From contig CAZBBC010000145.1 of NCBI GenBank assembly GCA_964489835.1, positions 1-11,336 on the forward strand: a DNA stretch of 11,336 nt, given 5' to 3'. Numbering within the stretch: position 1 is the first letter of the stretch; every line of letters starts with the position of its first letter. Source of the stretch: CAZBBC01 sp964489835. Lineage in GTDB: Bacteria; Calditrichota; Calditrichia; JAJRVZ01. A program made the position numbers and the translations under genes. Shown here piece by piece: positions 4,980 through 11,289 of this stretch. The notes beneath the pieces were generated by a model that ran no database searches, was not told the origin of the DNA, and saw nothing but the letters and a program-made list of their open reading frames with translations.

Positions 4980-7259
4980 ATGAATAGATATCACAAAAAT
5001 TGTTTTTCACTAATTGAAATTGGCATCCAATCACTTCCTCTTTTTAACCACATTTCTCGTATCACCAAAAAATCGTCTGCTTGTCTCTTATGGATACTTA
5101 TTCTGCAATCATCATCAATTGCTCTTAGTCAGGAAAATACAAGAATTTATGGACAGGTTTTAGACAAGAGTAATGGAAATCCGGTTGAAAATACTCTTAT
5201 ATTTCTTGACCCTGGAAACCGTTTCGCTGAATCTGATGAAAAGGGTAAATACGAAATCTCCGATATTTCACCCGGGAATTATCATATTCTCATTCAAAGG
5301 GTTGGTTTTGATCTTACAATGGATTCGCAGATTATATTAACTTCGGGTGAAGTAAAAAGGATCGATCTTTATTTGAGTGAAAAGATTTATTCTTTATCAG
5401 ATGCTATCGTAATAACAGCCACCCGCGGAAACTCAACCAGCATGGAAGTTCCGCAATCGATGGATATTATATCTTCCGAACGAATCTCAATAGTATCCCC
5501 TCTGAATGTTAGTGAAGTATTACAAAATGTACAGGGAACCTATATCAAGAATTATGGTGGTTTAAGCGCCTTGAAAACTATTTCACTCCGAGGTTCAAGT
5601 GCGGAACAGGTACTCATGATGCTAGATGGTCAAAGATTGAACAATCCCCAAACAGGGCAGGTAGATCTCAGTACTCTTCCTTTGGAGGGAATTGAACGTG
5701 TGGAAATTCTGCGTGGTGGAAGTTCAGCCATGTATGGAGCCGATGCAGTAGGCGGAGTGGTCAATATGATATCAAGAAAGGGAAAAAAACCAAATGGTTT
5801 AGATGCTGATTTAAAAATACTTGGCGGTTCATTCAATACAAATTCGCTCGATGGGTCTGTTGGATTTGTGGAAAATTGGATGAATGGCACTGTTGGCATT
5901 CAACGGATGTCTAGCGAGGGTAATTTTACTTATAATGACGCTATTGGAAATGAGATACAACGAGAGAATAATGATATGTATTCCACCAATGTATTCTCCG
6001 GATTTAAATTTGAATTTGGGGACTCTTCCCATAAAACGCATCTCGACTTAGATTATCGTTATTTTACCTCGGAAAGAGGGGCTCCGGGTACCATTGAATT
6101 CCCCTCCTTATCAGCAAGACAATGGGATACGAACCAACATTTTCAGACGACATTAAGCGGAAGATTTTTGGGTAAATTAAACAGTTATCAAATTGGTGGA
6201 TTCTGGCATTGGAATAAATCCAGATTCGAAGAAACTGAAGGTTTTTTTACTACAGATGCAAGAAACAAGAGTGGCAATTATGGCATAGAAACATACGCTA
6301 GATCTGTAGTAACATCATACCATGCATTAACTTACGGTTTTGGATTAAGAAACGAGTGGATGATTAGCAACCAATTTTCTGATGATCACAATAGACAAGT
6401 GTATTACTTATTTGTTCAAAATGAATCGAATTTCGATTCGAAAATAGCAAAATTTCCCTTGACTATAGAAATTATTCCAGCCATACGACTCGATAATTAC
6501 TCGGACTTTGGCTCCCGCTGGTCTCCCAAAATTAGCGGTGGATTAAAATTTGGTAAAGAATGGCAAACGGCTATAAAATTAAATGCCGGGTGGAGTTACC
6601 GTACACCAACTTTTAATGAATTATATTGGCCGGAAAGTGCATGGAGTAGCGGAAATCCTGATCTTAAACCTGAAAGTGGGTTTGATTGGGATTTAGGTCT
6701 GAATATCCGATACCCAAAAATTTTTAATTTTGGTTTTAATATTGTTTATTTTGATATCCGAATGAAAGATCTGATACAGTGGCAAACAGATAGTCTGTTT
6801 TTCTCTATGCCGGTAAATGTAAATAAAGCCAGAAACCGTGGTATTGAAATTAGTGGTTCTCTACAAATTATAAAGGATTTGTTAAATATTAACACTAATT
6901 ATACTTATCTTGATGCAAGAAACCAATCCGATAATGCATTATACAATATGTTTCTTGTCTATCACCCGCGTCATACCTTTAATTCAACCTTAAATCTGCT
7001 TTGGAAATCACTTATACTTGGATTTGATTATTGTTACGTAAGCGGTAGATACACAGATGGAGAAAATAATCCAAAATTAGAATTGGACCCATATGATCAT
7101 ATGGATTTCACCATTCGCTATACGCCAATTTATACAAAATTGCAGCCGACACTGGTTTTTCAAATTAAGAATGTTTTTAATGAACAGAATGAAATTATAA
7201 AATATTATCCAACTCCCGGCAGAGAATTTCGATTGAGTCTTGAAGTTACATATCATTAG
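4980..7259 (+). CDS. btuB: TonB-dependent outer-membrane receptor, probable cobalamin transporter (BtuB-like)
   Basis: This gated beta-barrel imports vitamin B12 or related corrinoids across the outer membrane using TonB energy. It has 759 residues from ATG 4980. An in-frame TTG at 4968 lies inside the terminator stem and is unlikely to be the start. A long basic N-region precedes a hydrophobic stretch (34-50), with cleavage likely after IALS before Gln51. A carboxypeptidase-regulatory-like beta domain follows (about 56-133), then a TonB box, DAIVITATR (141-149), close to DTLVVTANR of E. coli BtuB. The plug (about 155-268) contains SLRGSSAEQVLMMLDG and VEILRGGSSAMYGADAVGGVVN; the rest is barrel, ending PGREFRLSLEVTYH. 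The substrate is assigned mainly from the riboswitch immediately upstream. No inner-membrane Btu genes follow. No normal Shine-Dalgarno is free; GGGG at 4970-4973 is within the terminator. Confidence 0.9.
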   Translation: MNRYHKNCFSLIEIGIQSLPLFNHISRITKKSSACLLWILILQSSSIALSQENTRIYGQVLDKSNGNPVENTLIFLDPGNRFAESDEKGKYEISDISPGNYHILIQRVGFDLTMDSQIILTSGEVKRIDLYLSEKIYSLSDAIVITATRGNSTSMEVPQSMDIISSERISIVSPLNVSEVLQNVQGTYIKNYGGLSALKTISLRGSSAEQVLMMLDGQRLNNPQTGQVDLSTLPLEGIERVEILRGGSSAMYGADAVGGVVNMISRKGKKPNGLDADLKILGGSFNTNSLDGSVGFVENWMNGTVGIQRMSSEGNFTYNDAIGNEIQRENNDMYSTNVFSGFKFEFGDSSHKTHLDLDYRYFTSERGAPGTIEFPSLSARQWDTNQHFQTTLSGRFLGKLNSYQIGGFWHWNKSRFEETEGFFTTDARNKSGNYGIETYARSVVTSYHALTYGFGLRNEWMISNQFSDDHNRQVYYLFVQNESNFDSKIAKFPLTIEIIPAIRLDNYSDFGSRWSPKISGGLKFGKEWQTAIKLNAGWSYRTPTFNELYWPESAWSSGNPDLKPESGFDWDLGLNIRYPKIFNFGFNIVYFDIRMKDLIQWQTDSLFFSMPVNVNKARNRGIEISGSLQIIKDLLNINTNYTYLDARNQSDNALYNMFLVYHPRHTFNSTLNLLWKSLILGFDYCYVSGRYTDGENNPKLELDPYDHMDFTIRYTPIYTKLQPTLVFQIKNVFNEQNEIIKYYPTPGREFRLSLEVTYH

Positions 7260-7480
7260 TTAATATTCTGAAAATGGCGTACTATTGATAAAACCTATCT
7301 GTCACCTGAAACTCATTGATAAATATCAAATCACATGGAATATCTTAGTTTTTCCTCTTTTTTATCTTCTCTTCAATCAGTATATTTCCATCAAAAGAAG
7401 GTTGATCTTAACAAACCTGAATTATTCACGACCCGATATGGCCGGGAAGGCAGCGCCGCAACGATAGCAATGTTTTTGTT

Positions 7481-7549
7481 AACCACCGAAGGCACTGAAA
7501 AACACCGAAATTTTAAAATAATTAATTATTTTCGGTGTTTTCGGTGGTT
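7481..7549. repeat. Imperfect inverted repeat of ACCACCGAA/CACCGAA units
   Basis: The left arm AACCACCGAA (7481-7490), an extra 10-nt unit GGCACTGAAA, and AACACCGAAA (7501-7510) face TTTCGGTGTTTTCGGTGGTT (7530-7549). The centre is a perfect 18-nt palindrome, AAAATAATTAATTATTTT (7515-7532), which overlaps the start of the right arm. It could work as a two-way transcription stop after the receptor gene, but resembles a dispersed intergenic repeat. Confidence 0.7.
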
Positions 7550-7559
7550 AATTTTTATT

Positions 7560-7584
7560 CTGTGAAAATCTGTGAAATCAGTGG
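7560..7584. repeat. Spaced CTGTGAAA degenerate repeat
   Basis: Units CTGTGAAAAT and CTGTGAAAT are followed by CAGTGG. The layout matches the CCGTG units at 106-133, which also precede a copy of the hairpin module. Confidence 0.5.
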
Positions 7585-7624
7585 TTAATAAATTATTTTG
7601 TCTTTTTTCTTTTATCTTTGATTT

Positions 7625-7650
7625 GATTGCAGCATTGTGCTGCGATATGA
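7625..7650 (+). repeat. 26-bp hairpin module, copy B
   Basis: GCAGCA (7629-7634) pairs perfectly with TGCTGC (7638-7643) around TTG, extended by ATT with GAT. Copy A at 149-174 has the same architecture. The bacterioferritin start is 35 nt downstream. Confidence 0.6.
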
Positions 7651-7684
7651 ATAGATACGATTAATAATTAATGGAGTTAATATT

Positions 7685-8182
7685 ATGCATGAAGAAAGTA
7701 TCAAATTATTAAACAAGGCCATTGGCGATGAACTGGCCGCTGTTCACCAGTATATGTATTTTCATTTTCATTGTGACGATCAGGGATATGATTTGTTGGC
7801 CGGATTATTTAAACGGACCGCTATTGAAGAAATGCTCCATGTCGAGCGCCTGGCTGAACGTATACTTTTTCTGAAGGGAGAAGTGGAAATGCAGGTGGCC
7901 GATGAAGTAAAGAAGATACATGATGTGACGGAAATGCTTCAATTGGCGACGAAGATGGAGGAACATAGTGCCAGAGATTATAATAAATGGGCGAATGAAT
8001 GTTCAAAAAATGCTGACTCCGTTTCGAAGAAACTATTTGAAGATCTGGTGATGGATGAAGAACGTCATTTTGATCAATATGATACCGAAGAAGAAAATCT
8101 GAAAAAATTCGGGGAAAAATATCTGGCACTACAATCTATTGAAAGAAGTAAAAATCTTTCAGCTGGTGGTGGAGGCGTATAA
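7685..8182 (+). CDS. bfr: Bacterioferritin (haem-binding ferritin-like iron store)
   Basis: This 165-residue cytoplasmic protein should assemble into a hollow 24-subunit shell that oxidises Fe(II) and stores it as ferric mineral. Aligned by eye with E. coli Bfr (158 residues), the di-iron ferroxidase ligands are all present: Glu16, Glu49, His52, Glu92, Glu125 and His128. The haem-ligand methionine is Met50, in AIEEMLHVERLAERILFLKG. The four-helix bundle spans about 1-145. The C-terminus ends SAGGGGV, a glycine tail beyond the core with no encapsulin-targeting motif I recognise. GGAG at 7673-7676 lies 8 nt before the ATG. An exported-protein gene starts 62 bp downstream on the same strand and may share the transcript. 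No bfd ferredoxin or Fur gene is in view. Confidence 0.93.
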   Translation: MHEESIKLLNKAIGDELAAVHQYMYFHFHCDDQGYDLLAGLFKRTAIEEMLHVERLAERILFLKGEVEMQVADEVKKIHDVTEMLQLATKMEEHSARDYNKWANECSKNADSVSKKLFEDLVMDEERHFDQYDTEEENLKKFGEKYLALQSIERSKNLSAGGGGV

Positions 8183-8244
8183 ACTGCGTGTACCGTACCT
8201 ACCCAATAGAATTTATACTGATTTAAGTTTAAGGGAAAATCACC

Positions 8245-9135
8245 ATGAATAATCCAGCAAGATGGCTGGTAATGGTATGCTTAATATCCTGTTCGACTGT
8301 ATTGCTGGGAAAATCTGAGAATAACAGGAGTTCTAACCTTAGAAAGGATACCAACCGCCTGGGAGCAATCCCTGAGTGGGCCTGGAAGAGTACTTTTCAT
8401 CCTTTCCTGGAAGCAAATTTAGGGAAATCGATGCTCAAACACGGAAAATTTGAGGGAGAATTACCGGAGAACGGTCTGTTTGAGTTAAAATTAGGGTATA
8501 GTCAATTCTATAAATATGAAAATATAATATGGAAAATGGATGATCGTTTTGTCTCTTGTGCTTATACGTCCGGAGATCTGCTCAAATCCGAAAATTCAGT
8601 ATCGGGAAATTTTTCTGCCAGGGTCAGACGGTTTGGATTCGGTAACCGGTTGGGATATGGTTATAAACTTGGACCAATCGCAATTTTACCCTATAGTCAA
8701 CATGGATTGCTATGGACTGAGATAAAGACTGATCGATCTGAAAATTTAAATTCTTTCGACCGTTCCATTCTGGATCGGTATGAAGATGCCTACCGTTTTG
8801 GTATGAATACCGAAGGAGGTATAAAAATCCAGATTTTTAACTTCCTGGCTGTCAGCGCTGCCTATGAACTTGCAGTGGTATATCCTCGCCATATTTTTTG
8901 GCCATGGTTGGGAAGTTATATGATTATGCATGCGGGTGTAGGTCTGGTCTCTGTTTTTGCTGATGATATCCTGCACTCTTCAAATATATTTAGCCCCCTT
9001 TTTTATTTTATACTTAAAAATGGTATTGCCTATGCTTTTTATCAGGGTGTAAAAGAGAAAATGAATTGGCCTTTTAAATCGGAGGTGCCAATGACTATGG
9101 AAGCCTATCGGATGGGAATATCATTTACTTTTTAA
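8245..9135 (+). CDS. Exported protein of unknown function, probable outer-membrane protein
   Basis: I do not recognise this 296-residue protein. It starts with a short hydrophobic signal (about 7-22). LISC at 13-16 fits a lipobox, which would make it a lipoprotein, although the hydrophobic part before it is short; ordinary cleavage near Gly22 is the alternative. The mature part is rich in aromatic residues and glycine in alternating patterns (LKLGYSQFYKYE, GFGNRLGYGYKLGP) and ends in MGISFTF, with the terminal Phe usual for outer-membrane beta-barrels. A more hydrophobic region lies at about 195-268 (VVYPRHIFWPWLGSYMIMHAG). AAGGGA (8231-8236) is 8 nt before the ATG. It follows bacterioferritin by 62 bp, which allows a shared transcript but is weak evidence for an iron-related role. 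Confidence 0.75.
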   Translation: MNNPARWLVMVCLISCSTVLLGKSENNRSSNLRKDTNRLGAIPEWAWKSTFHPFLEANLGKSMLKHGKFEGELPENGLFELKLGYSQFYKYENIIWKMDDRFVSCAYTSGDLLKSENSVSGNFSARVRRFGFGNRLGYGYKLGPIAILPYSQHGLLWTEIKTDRSENLNSFDRSILDRYEDAYRFGMNTEGGIKIQIFNFLAVSAAYELAVVYPRHIFWPWLGSYMIMHAGVGLVSVFADDILHSSNIFSPLFYFILKNGIAYAFYQGVKEKMNWPFKSEVPMTMEAYRMGISFTF

Positions 9136-9178
9136 GACTCACCATGTAAAAAATAGTTAAATCCTCTGCTTATTTCCC

Positions 9179-9216
9179 CTCTGCATGTGTCTGCATTGAT
9201 CGAATAAATCTGCATG
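9179..9216. repeat. Spaced TCTGCAT units
   Basis: Three copies of TCTGCAT with differing spacing (from about 9180, 9190 and 9209) lie 45 bp after the end of the exported-protein gene. The pattern is like the CTGTG and CCGTG repeats elsewhere in the window. Confidence 0.4.
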
Positions 9217-9323
9217 CTTTAAGATCTTTATTTGGAAAATTTAGAATTTTAAAGTAAAATACATTGTTAAAAGCTTGAATTTTTTTTAGTCAAGCCGAAA
9301 ATTCTATTGAATTTCTAAGGATA

Positions 9324-9364
9324 TTAAAAACAAAACCACCACGCCAGGAGGCGGGCAGGCAAAG
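9324..9364 (+). repeat. Left arm of a 363-bp inverted-repeat segment
   Basis: The arm runs from TTAAAAACAAAACC through CACGCCAGGAGGCGGG to CAGGCAAAG. Read in reverse complement, the right arm at 9648-9686 matches it with about five differences and a 2-base length change. The GC-rich core stands out against the AT-rich surroundings. Similarity continues weakly past 9364 (CCACAGAGAATCAC). Confidence 0.75.
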
Positions 9365-9599
9365 GCCACAGAGAATCACGCTGTGAACTCAATAAGAATA
9401 TTCATATAAAGATAATATTGAAAAAATAAAATCCGATTTTTAGAAATTCCTCTTCAACTCGGGCGAGATTTATGATATTGCTCAGTTGTAAATATATAAG
9501 GTCAGAGAATCTTCGAGTTGGACTATTGATCAAATTTAATGTTGACAAATCAAAAGATGGAATAAAGAGAGTATTATTATAAGAGATAGAGGAGAGATA

Positions 9600-9719
9600 A
9601 TGAGAAACAGTATTAACATAAATAAAATTAATAAGTTATTCCGTGTACTCTGCCTGCCCGCCCACTGGCGTGATGGTTGTTTTTTATACTACCTAGATAT
9701 GAACCGGGAGATTATATGA
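9600..9719 (+). CDS. Possible 39-residue leader ORF coupled to the DUF3078 gene
   Basis: An ATG at 9600 follows a strong ribosome site (GAGGAG at 9589-9594). The frame runs about 39 codons and stops at TGA 9717-9719, overlapping the downstream ATG in the sequence ATGA (9716-9719), a classic translational-coupling arrangement. The peptide starts MRNSININ and passes through the right inverted-repeat arm, giving CLPAHWRDG. It matches no family I know. It may be a regulatory leader peptide or a chance product of the repeat inserting here. Confidence 0.3.
   Translation: MRNSININKINKLFRVLCLPAHWRDGCFLYYLDMNREII
9648..9686 (-). repeat. Right arm of the 363-bp inverted-repeat segment
   Basis: The reverse complement begins TATAAAAAACAACCATCACG or close to it and continues CCAGTGGGCGGGCAGGCAGAG, pairing with the left arm at 9324-9364. 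No clear target-site duplication is visible outside the arms, and no transposase lies between them. It ends 30 bp before the DUF3078 start. Confidence 0.75.
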
Positions 9720-10591
9720 TGGTTTTAATACGAATTTCAGTATCCTTTATCTTTTTTGGTTTTTCATTGCTTTATGCGAATGTTGAGCAAACAGAAAGTG
9801 AGAAACCAAAAGAGCCTGTTTACGGCTGGCAGAACAATTTGACCGGTACTTTAAATCTTACGCAAACGGCTCTCAGCAATTGGACCACCGGTGGTGAAAA
9901 TGCCTGGAGCTGGCAGGTAAATCTCAATGGGCGTATTGTCGAAAGGCAGAAAAATTATAAATGGGTAAATGCCGGAAAAATAACATTCGGCGAGTCCCGC
10001 GTCAGTAACGGGGGCAGGAAAAAGACGGACGATGAAATATTCCTTGAAACTGTTTACTCCCTGAAAGTATGGAAGACTTTTAATCCCTATGCCAGTGTGA
10101 CCATGCTAACCCAACTGGCGCCGGGTTATGATTATAAGACAGATCCGGTCACAAAAATTTCTGATTTTTTAGATCCGGGATATTTTAAAGAGAGTATCGG
10201 TTTTGATTACGAGCCCAATGACCATATAAAAACACGGGTTGGATTTGCGGTGAGACAAACTGTTGCCGGTGCGTTTGCAGCCAGATATAGTGATGATCCT
10301 GAAACCAAAGATACTGTTGAAAAATTTAAGAACGAATGGGGTGCCGAATCCGTTACGGATGTTAGCTTGCAATTGAATAATCTGATCATCTATGCATCTA
10401 AACTGGAGATCTTTTCAACCGTTCAGCGGGTAGATGAGGTTGTTGTCCGCTGGGATAATCTATTTTCAGCAAAGATAGCAGAATATATATCCGTATCTTT
10501 TAATTTTAAATTGTATTATGACAAAAAAGGCTCAGTAAAACGCCAGCTAAAACAGATTTTAGCTGTTGGTTTAACCCATACATTTTTGTAA
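9716..10591 (+). CDS. DUF3078-type outer-membrane protein
   Basis: This is a 291-residue secreted protein of a family found mainly in Bacteroidota and relatives; its function is not established. The signal peptide is MMVLIRISVSFIFFGFSLLYA (1-21). A short charged linker leads to the signature TQTALSNWTTGGENAWSW (49-66), the reason for the family call. The rest is predicted beta-strands alternating polar and aromatic residues, ending AVGLTHTFL, consistent with a barrel. I chose ATG 9716 because GGGAG (9706-9710) precedes it by 5 nt; ATG 9719 is equally possible (8 nt). A start at TTG 9677 would fall in the repeat and push a charged extension ahead of the signal peptide. An inverted-repeat segment ends just upstream, so its promoter may have been altered by insertion. 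Confidence 0.8.
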   Translation: MMVLIRISVSFIFFGFSLLYANVEQTESEKPKEPVYGWQNNLTGTLNLTQTALSNWTTGGENAWSWQVNLNGRIVERQKNYKWVNAGKITFGESRVSNGGRKKTDDEIFLETVYSLKVWKTFNPYASVTMLTQLAPGYDYKTDPVTKISDFLDPGYFKESIGFDYEPNDHIKTRVGFAVRQTVAGAFAARYSDDPETKDTVEKFKNEWGAESVTDVSLQLNNLIIYASKLEIFSTVQRVDEVVVRWDNLFSAKIAEYISVSFNFKLYYDKKGSVKRQLKQILAVGLTHTFL

Positions 10592-10746
10592 CAACTTGAT
10601 AATGTGTCCCCATTTTTTAGCTGTGTGGGTGAATGATAATAATACGGTAAGATTTGTATCAGCAATGGTTTAATACTAAATTCAAAAAGTTGGAAGAAAT
10701 TCATTGGATCAAGTTATAAACCACCTACAAATGGACGCTTTTTATA

Positions 10747-11247
10747 ATGTCAATTGCTGAAAAGATAAATGGACTAAGTCCGCTCTCGGTGGATAGTCGT
10801 CTCTCTTCTTTCGTTTCCAGTGATGAATCAGAACGTATCCATACGACATTTTATTTTGATAAAAAAAGTGGTCACTCTTTCGCCAGGGTTTTATTCGGAC
10901 CGCTGGCCCAGGGACCTCCCGGACATGCCCATGGTGGTGCGATCGCTGCCGTCCTGGATGAAGCCATGGGTGCGGCTGCCTGGTTGAATGGCTATACGGT
11001 AATGACCGCCAAACTTGAGATCACCTACCTCAAGTCATTAAAATTGCGTGAGGAAGCTTTTATTGAATCCTGGGTCAGCCGGGTAAATGCCAAAAAAGTG
11101 TTTGTCAAAGGGGTCTTAACCGCTGCCGATGATACTCTTTTTGCCCAATCAAAAGGTCTCTTTATTGTTCGTAGCATAGAGCGCATTCAGTCGATGGGTG
11201 AAATACCTGATCACATTTTTAAGAAGTATTTTAACAGGGACAACTAG
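10747..11247 (+). CDS. PaaI-like hotdog-fold acyl-CoA thioesterase
   Basis: This 166-residue cytoplasmic protein probably hydrolyses an acyl-CoA thioester to free acid and CoA. The hotdog core (about 40-142) contains GPPGHAHGG (56-64), with the HGG motif that binds CoA, and the central helix AIAAVLDEAMGAAAWL, where Asp71 is the likely catalytic acid as in PaaI and THEM4 enzymes. Strands follow at TAKLEITYLKSL and KKVFVKGVLTAADDTLFAQSKGLFIV. Residues 1-40 and 143-166 are extensions. The nearest purine-rich site, TGGAC, lies 13 nt or more before the ATG, so translation signals are weak. No phenylacetate or fatty-acid genes adjoin it and the acyl substrate is unknown. Confidence 0.88.
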   Translation: MSIAEKINGLSPLSVDSRLSSFVSSDESERIHTTFYFDKKSGHSFARVLFGPLAQGPPGHAHGGAIAAVLDEAMGAAAWLNGYTVMTAKLEITYLKSLKLREEAFIESWVSRVNAKKVFVKGVLTAADDTLFAQSKGLFIVRSIERIQSMGEIPDHIFKKYFNRDN

Positions 11248-11265
11248 CCTGGATCATTGATGACT

Positions 11266-11289
11266 CGCAAAGACGCAACGACGCAAAGG
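11266..11289. repeat. 8-nt tandem repeat, three units
   Basis: CGCAAAGA, CGCAACGA and CGCAAAGG lie in direct succession 18 bp after the thioesterase stop codon. Such CGCAA-based runs are common dispersed intergenic repeats in environmental genomes (recalled, not searched). The last 47 bp of the window are plain AT-rich DNA. Confidence 0.6.

Larger units (their letters stand above)
7260..7684. other. 425-bp repeat-rich gap between the receptor and bacterioferritin genes
   Basis: No supported gene lies here. Weak frames at 7285-7467 and 7335-7565 run into repeats and have no good ribosome site or recognisable product. The first 220 bp show nothing clear. The second half holds a large inverted repeat (7481-7549), spaced CTGTGAAA units (7560-7584) and the 26-bp hairpin module (7625-7650). 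The bacterioferritin promoter must lie here or further upstream; TATCTTTG at 7613-7620 resembles a -7 element, but I found no partner at the right distance. Confidence 0.6.
9136..9715. other. 580-bp repeat-rich gap upstream of the DUF3078 gene
   Basis: The gap is AT-rich with several GC-rich islands. Bases 9179-9216 contain three spaced TCTGCAT units. Bases 9324-9686 form a segment bounded by 39 to 41-bp inverted repeats. A 38-codon frame with a strong ribosome site starts at 9600. GCTTGA/TCAAGC (9273-9278/9290-9295) could make a weak hairpin. No promoter could be identified with confidence. Confidence 0.6.

Noticed and set aside
4719..4994. Open frames on both strands across the riboswitch (4766-4987 on +, 4719-4994 on -)
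   Set aside because: They lie within the structured cobalamin RNA and terminator; their sequence is explained by the RNA and the peptides match nothing.
7285..7565. Two overlapping small frames after the receptor gene (7285-7467 and 7335-7565)
   Set aside because: One starts at TTG and the other runs through the inverted repeat at 7481-7549; neither has a good ribosome site or a recognisable domain.
7613..7620. TATCTTTG as the -7 element of a bacterioferritin promoter
   Set aside because: It fits TAnnTTTG, but the nearest TTTG upstream (7597-7600) is only 12 nt away, too close for the -33 element.
9273..9295. GCTTGA/TCAAGC hairpin as a terminator of the exported-protein gene
   Set aside because: The stem is 6 bp, the T-run is in the loop and not after the stem, and it lies about 140 bp beyond the stop codon.
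9677..9715. TTG at 9677 as the start of the DUF3078 gene
   Set aside because: It falls in the inverted-repeat arm and would place a charged extension before a complete signal peptide that starts at 9716 with its own ribosome site.
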